The position numbers were made by a program, and so were the translations under genes. Positions 1 to 9,176 of a stretch of 64,000 nt of DNA are shown piece after piece. The notes beneath the pieces were generated by a model. That model made no database searches. It was not told where the DNA came from and was given only the letters and a program-made list of their open reading frames with translations. Origin of the DNA: Oasisia sp. SBJ-2009. Its lineage: Eukaryota; Annelida; Polychaeta; Sabellida; Siboglinidae. The stretch lies in assembly GCA_964017155.1 (NCBI GenBank), contig OZ024857.1:31007042-31071041 (forward strand), written 5' to 3'. The number at the start of each line of letters is the position of its first letter. The first letter of the stretch is position 1.

Positions 1-653
1 AGTCAGACATGTACAGAGCCAGAGGGTGGATTAGCACCTGGTAATGAACATAGTCAATATCCTCTTTGTTCTGTAGTCCAGCTCCAAGCTGGCACCAGGC
101 TATGCTGCCTCCAGACTGTCTTGAGTTGAGATGTCATAAGATGACTCCAAGATCCTAGCAGTCATTTGCACTGTCTCTTTTTATGGCAACATGGGTATTT
201 TATTACGGACTTCCTGGCTTCCTTAAAAAAATATTATGATATAATTCTTTAACTCGAAATGACTGGGAAAGTAAGTCCCTTAAGGAAGTCTTTGTGACTT
301 TAATGTCATCAATGTGCAAACATTTTAGAATAAATGGTTATAAATATAGACAGGTACATAAAGAGACTGACAGCATATTTTATAGAAAGGAAAAACTGTC
401 TAGCAATGGCATGGCTGTTGACATTTCTGCCAGGCAGAAACAGTTTCTGCCCAGCAGAAATACCTTTCTGCCCTATTACTGCCAACCAAGTTGGTCAGCC
501 CATTCTAGCTTCTAGTTATCATGACTGTTATATTAATGAAGGGCATGAGTAGGCTACTGTACTAATCTATCTCTTGCTGTGGGGGTTCCTGCAGATCAGG
601 TTGTGGAAATTCGATAACTAATATATATTCATATACTTTATAAGATACCCAAA
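1..653. other. AT-rich sequence without a recognisable gene
   Basis: No family-level protein similarity, RNA gene or clear repeat was seen here. A possible 3' splice site (ttcctgcag) ends near 594, but the sequence after it soon meets stops, so at most it would begin a non-coding exon leading to the ATG at 654. Confidence 0.4.
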
Positions 654-752
654 ATGAGTTCTCTTATTTCAAATATACGAAGAAATGCCAACCCTATTGA
701 TATGGAAGAGATCATTGATTTCATCTCAATGAATGACAAAGTTACAGCTAAG
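654..752 (+). CDS. possible short coding exon of an unknown gene
   Basis: An ATG at 654 opens 33 codons beginning MSSLISNIRRNANPIDMEEI and ending VTAK, directly followed by a good 5' splice site (AAG|GTAGGC) in phase 0. An in-frame TAA lies a few codons upstream, so the ATG could be a true start. The amino-acid composition looks more protein-like than the surrounding AT-rich translation, but I do not recognise the family. No matching downstream exon could be traced before TBC1D7. It could equally be a chance open stretch or part of an old mobile element. Confidence 0.22.
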
Positions 753-1516
753 GTAGGCTACTTGGCATGCACAATTTTTACATACATACAGCTGCTCATC
801 TTGCTTCGGTGAATGACTGGTGGAGAATAAACAAGAATGACAAGTGCTGCATGAGAGGGCAGTGTTTGTGGAGCAGCAGTCGGAGACTACATTGGATAAA
901 GCATAAATGGTGGACACCAGATAAAGGGTTTTGAACATCACTTTGGAGATCAAGTGGACCATGCATGTGGTTCTACAAACATTGGTGTAATAATGGTCAA
1001 ATATCTTGTAAATTGTACATGTTCTTATGTTTGGACAATTTAGTTGTTCAAGCAGATATTATTTACACAAGGGGCTAGAAAACCTGTAATATAAATCTGC
1101 AGAAGCAGTTACCACCAGCCTGCCACAGATGGAATACCATTACCCTGTAGTTATGTTTTCTAGGCAGGTTACCTGGCCTTCAGTATGTGGCACTGGAGAC
1201 TGGAGCTGTCTCTAATGCAGAAGTACTGTTAATTATCAATTAGCCTAAGTTCTAAGGTTGGCATCCTAGCCTCCAGAGTTGGAGTCTGTGAGGCACTCTG
1301 AAATACACAAGTATTGTTTCCCAGCCTGTTCAGGCAGACAAAATGTGTGCATGTAGCTTTTGGGGAGGCCATGAAAGGCATGAGGCGCCCTTAGAAACAT
1401 TCAATCAAGTACATTACATATCCTCTAGATGGTATATTTTTATGTTTAGGCAATGGTTGATTGTGCGTTTCATCCACCCTTGTGCTTTGGCTTTATAATT
1501 ATACCCTCTCAGCCAG

Positions 1517-2150
1517 GCTATTCACAGAGCAGTGACATCACTGCTTTGCAAATTAGGAAAATAGTTGGTAGTATTCAGAGCTAGTAGGAAAAGGTGTTTA
1601 TTGGATAATTAAAACTCAGTGCATATAGGTTTTATTAGCTGCTTACTAAATACAGCAGCGTATGTTCATAGAAGGTTTTTCTAAATACTATGCTGTCTAA
1701 CAATGTCGAGGCCAGAGCTGCGGCGTGTCATGAGAGGTGTGGATAGTGTAGTGGTTAGCATTTCCGCCTATCACGCCAGCGGCCTGGGTTCAATCCCCAG
1801 TCACGGCAGGCATGGTATATATATTTTGCTATATATGCGTACTTTATATAAATATACATCTATACTTCTATTTCTTGACTACATTGATATATAAAATAAA
1901 TTACAATGCCACTTTTGATTTAGTTTTATCTCTAGGTCACCAAGCAGTGATGCCTCGATATTGTTAGGACAGTATAGTATTTAGAAAAACTTCTTTGAAC
2001 ACACACAAACTGTATTTAGTAAGCAGCTAATAAAATATATGCACCGAGTTCTAATTATTCAGTAAACACCTTTTCCTACCTGCTCTGTGAATACTAGGAA
2101 CTATTTTCCTAATTCCCAGAGCAGTGACGTCACTGTTCTGCGAATAGTGG
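1517..2150. mobile_element. ~630-bp element with ~140-bp terminal inverted repeats
   Basis: The left arm (about 1517-1660) and right arm (about 2008-2150) are reverse complements with a few mismatches and indels. Both arms start with the palindrome carrying TGACRTCA and end at the shared string gctgcttactaaatacag. The interior holds a tRNA-like SINE head (1736-1808) and AT-rich DNA. This is the structure of a non-autonomous DNA transposon or foldback element. No transposase is visible. Similar AT-rich interior sequence recurs near 8400-8470. Confidence 0.6.
1736..1830 (+). repeat. tRNA-derived SINE head (tRNA-Asp-like)
   Basis: An A-box-like stretch (tagtgtagtggttagcat), an Asp-like anticodon region (cctatcacg) and a good B box (gggttcaatcccc) occur in tRNA order and spacing. 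The acceptor stem does not close properly and the anticodon stem is degenerate. It is therefore read as a SINE head or tRNA pseudogene, not a working tRNA gene. The following string ggcatggta also follows the head of the copy at 33.8 kb, supporting membership of one SINE family. Confidence 0.5.
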
Positions 2151-2250
2151 CAAGTGTGGCTTTATTCGCAGAGCAGTGACGTCACTGCTCTGCGAATAGT
2201 GGCAAGTGTGCCTTTATTCGCAAAGTAGTGACGTCACTGTTCTGCGAATA
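2111..2250. repeat. three CRE-centred palindromes in a row
   Basis: Three copies of the palindrome lie at about 2111-2145, 2162-2198 and 2215-2250. Each reads roughly ttcgcagagcagtgac and then its reverse complement, so the centre is TGACGTCA. The spacers share agtggcaagtgtg. They are members of the same family as the copies at 7.6-9.1 kb. The centre matches the consensus CRE bound by CREB/ATF proteins in animals, but function here is only a possibility. Confidence 0.75.
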
Positions 2251-2489
2251 GTCTCATCCATAATGCCTTTAAGTAACTTTACTACCGGTAAGCTTTTTAT
2301 ATTATTCAGGACTTTACTCAGTTACCCCGTGCTGCATGTGTATACATGTTGTGTTGAGTTATATAAATTAGATTAATAATAATTAAATAATGTTAAAGTG
2401 CACTATTAATTTCTTTAAAGTGTACTCGTATTCATGATTGATAAACTGATTATAAATATTTTAAATATGTATGTGTTACAATGTATTTC

Positions 2490-2556
2490 ATGCGCCTCTG
2501 AGTGGAAATGTTTCCGGATGTACGGCGCTTTACAAATAACAATTATTAATTATTAA
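2490..2556 (+). repeat. LINE/SINE-like 3' tail
   Basis: The string cggcgctttacaaataac followed by ATT-rich repeats resembles the common 3' tail of CR1/L2-mobilised elements in marine animals. No coding part is attached. It lies directly before the MITE at 2560. Confidence 0.35.
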
Positions 2557-2559
2557 ATA

Positions 2560-2812
2560 TAGCGTGTGGATACCTTTCATCGACAGGGTCCCTAATGATC
2601 GACCGTTTCATAAATGCAATAAATGGATGCGCCCATGAGTATGACATCAGTTTGCGTGTTTCTTTACACATATACAATTACGTTAGTACAGTAACAGTCA
2701 ACACCAAAAATAACACGCAAACTGATGTCATAGGCGCATCCGTTTATTGCATTTATGAAACGGTCGATCATTAGGGACCCTGTCGATGACGATGAAAGGT
2801 ACCCACACGCTA
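2560..2812. mobile_element. hairpin MITE with TA ends, ~253 bp
   Basis: Two arms of about 100 bp (2562-2662 and 2711-2810) are near-perfect reverse complements. Their outer ends read tagcgtgtgg and ccacacgcta, with an AT-rich loop of roughly 50 bp between them. TA dinucleotides flank the pair, as expected for Tc1/mariner-type target sites, although TA alone is weak evidence. No coding capacity is present. Confidence 0.65.
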
Positions 2813-2819
2813 CTCGGAC

Positions 2820-5080
2820 CCATGTCTGCTGCACGCAAACTGGGAAGCTAGTGTTGTACGCCGTGGCTTAGAGTAAGACAGACAGCGAGTACGTGCACGG
2901 AGACATTACCTGTCAATAAAGGAATAACTGGTGTTAATGCCCGTCACCGTCGGTCGCAGTGACTGACAACACACAGTAGTCTGAGTAGACTTGAGTTGAG
3001 ACTTGAGTAGTGTCTGACACTGTACGTGTCTGTGACAGTCTCATTCATCAGGCTTACCTGTTTAGAATCTGTTGTACTTCGGCAGAAAACTCTTCTGCTG
3101 TTTTAAGATGTCCATCTATACTAGGAATCCTAGTAGGAGACTCGTTTAATATCGACACAGATCGTTGTGCTGCCATCACTACAGTTTAGGTCAACTACTT
3201 TCTACGGCCAGGTGCATCGCCATGATTATATCTGTTTTTCCCAAACGGCAATAACAACTGTCACGCAACTGATCTACAATGACCGCTAAGCTTACGGTGT
3301 TTATTAAATGTTATGTTTAATCAAACATTGATCCACGCAGTCATATGTAGAACCTAATATATGTTGAGTTAATATACAGAATCAGTACATCATGCACTTT
3401 ACTAACGCCTTTGTATATTTATTATGGATTGACAATTAGATATGTAATGTAGTCCATTGTCTAAACATCGCGCGTTAGTTCCAACGGACTGGCTAACCGC
3501 AGAGCAGCTCTGCGGCCAAGGAAATATAAGCCACTATTCGCAGAGCAGGATTCATCCAATCACCGCACAGGAATTTATGCGCATGTGTAGACGTTGTTGC
3601 GGTCTTTCACTGAGGCGATGCACGTTTGTAAATGATAGTTCAAAAAGATGGAGCCGCTTCGTTTAGAAGTAGGCGCCACGTTTGACAACTGGCAATCAAT
3701 TTAGACAAGTATGCCACAGATCGCCATGTGAAGTTTTGCTGCGTTAATTCAAGAACCGTCGCCACCGCAAACAAATTGCGAGCTGTCCTGTCCGCCTCCC
3801 GTAGCACGCCAGTCCGACCATCAGATGATCAGGCTAGGTTGCAAGCACTTCGATCGGCAACCCCAGAAAGGAAGGCCGTGGCATTATGAGCCACCAGAAA
3901 TAAGTAACTAAAAGCATGTTCTCATAGCCATGTGGGAGCAATGTTGTTGTATTTGTGCGTTAATTGTTAATGTGAATCAATAACGCCAACGTCGCTGACA
4001 GCCTGCCTGACAGTGACGTTATAGTCATTCCGGCACTTACGCAGCATTTGGACCCACCTCAGTTTTGCCATTATAACTGTATTTTTGCCAACATTTAATA
4101 CTTGATTTTGTTAATTAAATCATTTATCACCATCTTGTGCATATTTATGTTTTATGAACAGCGCGTCTTAGTAGACTTTTGAGATCGAAAAGACAACGCG
4201 GTCGGCCTAAATAAACTGTTTATCGCTCATCCTGTGTGCACCGCTGGCAATTGCGCTCCGCTGTGCTTCACTGCTTGGGTCTCAAAATGCAATATTTGTG
4301 AAAGATACATATACCTGGGAATGCTGATTGCTCATGTTTAGGATTAGATATTGGTTATTATAAATTATGTGTCAATATATTTATTTACTCACATCTACAC
4401 TAAAATTGTGGTTGCAAAATATCCTATCTTGTTGATGCTACTAGAATATTTTTATAGGAAGTTGCTCTTTTTAGGTGGTCCATGCTTACATTGGTCTTGT
4501 CAGCTGAAATGTCAACACAGCCAAACCTGGATCAGTGCATGTGATTCCGGCATATTATCCAGAGATGTGGGAGCATCACATACAAGATGAATCGTTGTGT
4601 ACAGATGTAAGCAGCTCTTTCAATTGTAATTAATTTGATCTTTTTTTCTACACCTCAATGCTTGCAGCTATCACTAAAATTTAAGAAACTCTTTACACAG
4701 GTTGTCTTCAAATAGATTAGTCACTAGTGGCTTGATATGGATTAGTTTCATATTTTAAATTGCAAATAGTAAAACTAAGCATATCACAGAGTAAAAATTA
4801 AATATAAATACGTCAACAATATGAGGACCCAGTGTGAACATACTGGAACATATTACATATTCATGTGGTTTGCAGGTTCGATTCCATCCATTTCGTGTCG
4901 TTTTGATGCCGATCTGTACTGCAAACGACTGCATGGCTACTCCTGGCAGCTGACGTGGTAGCAATCCTGGATTTTGTGCACAATCTGACTCGTCGTGCAA
5001 AGTATCTTCAGTTGTGGAGGTAAAAGTTGGCTTTTCTCATGTCCTGCTGTGTTCAAACATTACTCCATTTGAATTAATGA
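2820..5080. other. unique-looking sequence with palindrome remnants, no gene recognised
   Basis: The stretch contains remnants of the CRE-family palindrome near 3497-3512 (ccgcagagcagctctgcgg, lacking the TGACGTCA core) and 3537-3546. Short open runs near 4475-4610 and 4875-5020 are bounded by splice-like signals but broken by stops. One reads AYYPEMWEHHIQDE, which looks protein-like but is not recognised. Decayed mobile-element coding sequence is possible. Confidence 0.35.
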
Positions 5081-5089
5081 ATACCTGGT

Positions 5090-5240
5090 TATAGACTCTG
5101 ATGGATGTTTGTATGAGCAAGCCTTCACGCATTTATTGCACCATTGCTGGATGCTTCCCAAAGAAGTTGAGATGGTGGTTGGTTGAACAGGGAATAAAGT
5201 GTAACTAGTGTTTTGAGCAGGGATAGGATATTACACTATA
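5090..5240 (+). repeat. SINE fragment, family B (body and tail)
   Basis: The sequence matches, on the opposite strand, the element at 18.71-18.91 kb. Shared strings include ggatgcttccca, gagatggt and gaacag followed by ataaagtgtaa. Related tails lie at 15963-16035 and 36370-36432. Confidence 0.55.
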
Positions 5241-5559
5241 GACAAATTTAACCTCTTTTAAATCCTTGAATGGCATGAATAATATTATTGATAATATTTA
5301 TTTGCATGCTTGCAGAGACTTCTTTTCTTGGCCAGATGGGAAGTGGTGTTGGCTGAAGGACTTAGCACTTTTGTCTGAACTGTTGCTTTGTGTACATTTC
5401 AGTGTCAATGAGAGGCGGTTATACATCATTTATTATGACATTTTCAGGTCTACAGCATCTGATCTCAAGCATTTATGATTCAAATTGTACCAGCTGCACA
5501 ATCTTCTGTTGTAGAATGCTGAGGCCATTTGCTGCAATGTGCCACCCATCGTGATGCAG

Positions 5560-5800
5560 CCTTTCCACACAGATTTTTACCGTCGCCACATTGTGAGATG
5601 TTTGCATGCCGAGCGGAAGCGGGACAGCAAGCGGCACTACTGTGACGTCCCTTTCTGCCAAAAACCAACTGGACTTCTGAGTTGGATCTGCTGTGACTAT
5701 TGCAACAGGTGGTGTCATTTATGTTGTCTGGGTCTGTTAGTTCAGCCAAATGACCAGATATGTTGATGCCCTGTTTGCCATTTTGACATAGCTTTATGTA
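5560..5800 (+). pseudogene. decayed PHD-finger-like fragment
   Basis: Translation from about 5625 gives YCDVPFCQKPTG, then WICCDYCNRWCHLCCLGL, then a spacer and CPVC. The order of Cys, Trp-Ile-x-Cys-Asp-x-Cys, Trp-x-His-x-x-Cys and Cys-Pro-x-Cys is that of the second half of a PHD-type zinc finger. A TGA stop at 5764-5766 interrupts the frame between the spacer and CPVC. No start or flanking exons were recognised. Such fingers occur both in chromatin readers and in several invertebrate transposon proteins, so this is most likely a remnant. Confidence 0.35.
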
Positions 5801-6640
5801 GAGACCCATCCACCCATCATTTGGATGGGTAAAACAAATATGGACGGGTAGCAATATGGGTGGACTGGTAACAAAAATGAAGGAGCAAAGGAAAAAATGT
5901 CTTCCAAAACCATAGATATTGTTATTTATGCCTTGAAAGTGAGTGTAAAGGGTGTCATATATGTGTTTGTAGCCCATTTCAGGTCATCAGGCACATTTGA
6001 AAGTTGGTAAACTAGTTTAACAGTTAACATCCATGTGTCCACCAAAACATGTGTGACTGGCAATAATTTTATCCTGCATAAAGCCCTGCATTTTGATGCC
6101 ACCCAACCAGGTGACCCTGGCATTTGATTGTGTCAACAGAGGTTGGACATCATCTGCAGATGGGCAACTGGTCGTGGAGGTAGTGAATGAGCAAGGGTTC
6201 CTCCCCTAAAATAACATTATGTTAGGTAGTTACAGCAAAGCTGTATCACAGGGTTTGTGTTAATCTAGCTGTAAAAATGTATATAATCTTAATGCATGTA
6301 AATGTGTATATATATAACTCACTAATCTGCATTTATCTATACATTATGGCAATACATCCTTTCCGTATTACTGACGTTATGAAATTTTTGTTTTAGGTTG
6401 GCATCTCTTCATCATGCTACAACCTTGACAAACCACCTACAAAACCGCTCGCTCAGATACCGCGTCAACTCTTCAGTGCTGGACTGTTCTGTGATATATT
6501 ATCATTCATTCACCCCATATATATAAACACTGCTGTCAAATGCATACATTGATTAAAATACCATGATGCCAGGATGGCATTTGTGGTATTTAATCACACA
6601 TTAACCAAATCATCATCATTCAGTAGACTTAAATACTATG
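5800..6640. other. no gene recognised
   Basis: AT-rich intergenic DNA. Short open frames on either strand have no recognisable similarity. Confidence 0.4.
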
Positions 6641-6930
6641 TATATGTTTTACAATTGTATGTGAATGTCTTACATTTGTAAGCGCCATGTAGATGTTTAC
6701 ATTTGCACATGTATATATTTTACATTTGTAGGTGCCATGTATATGTATGTATTACATGTGTATGTGTATATATTTTATATTGTAAGTGCCATGTATATAT
6801 GTGTTACATTTGTATGTGTATATGTTTTACATTGTAAGTGCCGTGTATATATTTTACAGTTATATGTGTATATATGTTTTACATTTGTATGTGTGTGTAT
6901 GTCTTTCATTACTAAGCACCATGTATAATT
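6640..6930 (+). repeat. degenerate minisatellite
   Basis: An imperfect unit of about 40 bp built from tgccatgtatatgt and tgttttacatttgtatgtg recurs six to seven times. The translated periodicity (YVLHLYVYMFYIVSAM-like) is only a by-product of the repeat. Confidence 0.6.
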
Positions 6931-7359
6931 ACATTTGCATTTGTAAGTTTTGTGTCTTTTCTTGGTATGTTGTGATAGGAGTTAAGTGAGTATTTAGACG
7001 TTGCACATGATTTATGTATTTGTCTTAGTTTCTTAGTATGTTGTGATAGGGAGTTATTTAGACATTGCACGCAATTTAGTTCCTTGAAGCTTTTCCCTGT
7101 TTATGTACAAGTTTTTACACAAGTTTTCCTCGTTGTTATCTTGTAAGTAATGTTTTCACTCACTTTTCAGTACTATGACAGGGATTTTGGTGTGGTAAAT
7201 AAAGTAAAAGAGATGTATATGTTTGTATAGATATATGTATGTTAGAATGCAGATTATTAGTGTAGTGTCATATACTATATTAGTATGGTGTGACAGGATT
7301 TCTAGCGGTACAGTTTGAAATAAATTCCTGTGGCCACATTTCTTATTTGCATTTTATTC

Positions 7360-8390
7360 ATTCATGACTGATCTATCAGAATTTAGGTTGACAAATATTC
7401 ACACATGTCACAGATATATAATAGGCATTTATAAAAGTAACAACACGCATAGCAACTAGTCAGATTCTCTCCTACATCTGTTCTATCAGAATTTAGGTAG
7501 AAAAATAATCACACATGTCATCGATATGTAACATGCATTTATGAAACTAAAACAACACGCATAGCAACTAGTCAAAGGTTCTTTTCTACCTGCTCTCCCT
7601 AATTCGCAGAGCTGTGACGTCACTGCTCTGCGAATTGGGGAAACAGGAAATTGCCTTATTCGCAGAGCTACTCGTTAAAGGCTTGAAAATGGATATATTC
7701 TATCAGAATTTAGATAGAAATGTATTCACACATGTCACAGATATATAATACGCATTTATGAAACCGAAGCCACTAGTCAAATGTTCTTTTCGAACTGTCC
7801 TAATTCGCAGAGCTGTGACGTCACTGCTCTGCGAATTGGCAAAACTAAGGAAATTCTCTTATCCGCAGAGCTACTCGTTAAATGCTTGAAAAAAGATATA
7901 TTCTATCAGAATTTAGATAGAAAGGTATTCACACATGTCACAGATATATAATACGCATTTATGAAACCAAAGCCACTAGTCAAAGGTTCTTTTCGACCTG
8001 CCCTAATTCGCAGAGCTGTGACGTCACTGCTCTGCGAATTGGCAAAACTAAGGAAATTCTCTTATCCGCAGAGCTACTCGTTAAATGCTTGAAAAAAGAT
8101 ATATTCTATCAGAATTTAGATAGAAAGGTATTCACACATGTCACAGATATATAATACGCATTTATGAAACCGAAGCCACTAGTCAAATGTTGCTTTCGAC
8201 CTGCCCTAATTCGCAGAGCTGTGACGTCACTGCTCTGCGAATTGGCAAAATTAAGGAAATTCTCTTATCCGCAGAGCTACTCGTTAAATGCTTGAAAAAA
8301 TATATATTAATTCTATCAGAATTTAGATAGAAAGGTGTTCACACATGTCACAGATATATAATACGCGTTTATGAAAACATTAGCCTATTC
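7360..8390. repeat. ~203-bp tandem repeat carrying CRE palindromes
   Basis: The phrase tctatcagaatttag begins units at 7481, 7699, 7902, 8105 and 8312, giving spacings of 218, 203, 203 and 207 bp. Each full unit contains a 36-bp palindrome (7601-7636, 7802-7837, 8005-8040, 8208-8243) with centre TGACGTCA. Each also has a half-site, ttatccgcagagctactcg. A diverged first unit starts near 7371. This is a small satellite block. Confidence 0.8.
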
Positions 8391-8399
8391 TATTTATAT

Positions 8400-8900
8400 T
8401 ATTGATACATAATATAAATTATAATACTGCCACCCAGCTTGATTTCATTGCATTTTCTCTAGTTCAGTTACCTACAACAATCATTTAACTTTTGTTATAT
8501 TTATTTTTTATATATATATATATATACTATTAGAAAAACTAGTGAGTGCACAGAGTTTTACATTATATTTTAATGTATAAATAAAATGTACTATTGTAAG
8601 TATTATTATTATTATAACAACATGCACGCATAGCAACTAAACGCTAATTCATTGCATTTTATGTAACTATGACCTTTCACTCTTTTATATTTTTAACAAG
8701 ATCAGCTAGCATAATCATTTTATTATTTACTCATTAATATTTTTTTTATTTACATGTATTACTTTATGATTCCGTTAATACAATTGATACAAAGTTTAAT
8801 TTTACATTAAAATGTCTAAACAGCTATTATTATTATTATTATTATAACAACATGCATGCATCGCAACTCTTTCTTATATTCTTTCTTATATATCGCAAGT
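8400..8900. other. AT-rich block with short repeats
   Basis: ATT triplet runs followed by aacaacatgcatgcatagcaact-like strings occur around 8600-8640 and 8825-8870, related to 7555-7570. Sequence near 8405-8470 resembles 1880-1945. No gene was seen. Confidence 0.45.
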
Positions 8901-8908
8901 CCTTTGCA

Positions 8909-9143
8909 AATTAGCAGAGCAGTGACGTCACTGCTCTGCGAATTAGGGAACAAGTGCCACAATTCGCAGAGCAGTGACGTCACTGCTCTGCGAATTGTGG
9001 CACTGGTTCCCCAATTCGCAGAGCAGTGACATCACTGCTCTGCGAATTGTGGCACTTGTTCCCTAATTCGCAGAGCAGTGACGTCACTGCTCTGCGGATA
9101 GTGGATAATATTTCCTTATCCGCAGAGCTGCTCTGCGAATAGT
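8909..9143. promoter_or_regulatory. CRE-palindrome cluster just upstream of TBC1D7
   Basis: Perfect or near-perfect 36-bp palindromes lie at 8909-8944, 8961-8996, 9013-9048 and 9065-9100. A core-less version follows at 9115-9143. Each half reads AATTCGCAGAGCAGTGAC. The copy at 8961-8996 extends through flanking ggaacaagtgccac and its complement to about 64 bp with one mismatch. The cluster ends only about 33 bp before the TBC1D7 ATG, so it lies in the promoter or 5' leader. TGACGTCA is the classical CREB/ATF site, which makes cAMP/CREB control conceivable. The copies may also simply be ends of a mobile element. Confidence 0.6.
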
Positions 9144-9176
9144 CTCGTCCTCGTTCCAATGGCAATGTTCTAAAGA

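Noticed and set aside
1736..1808. Functional tRNA-Asp gene
   Set aside because: A and B boxes are present, but the acceptor and anticodon stems do not pair and the anticodon loop reads ATC. A SINE head or pseudogene fits better.
5480..5977. 165-codon minus-strand frame
   Set aside because: It is antisense to the PHD-like fragment and has no recognisable similarity.
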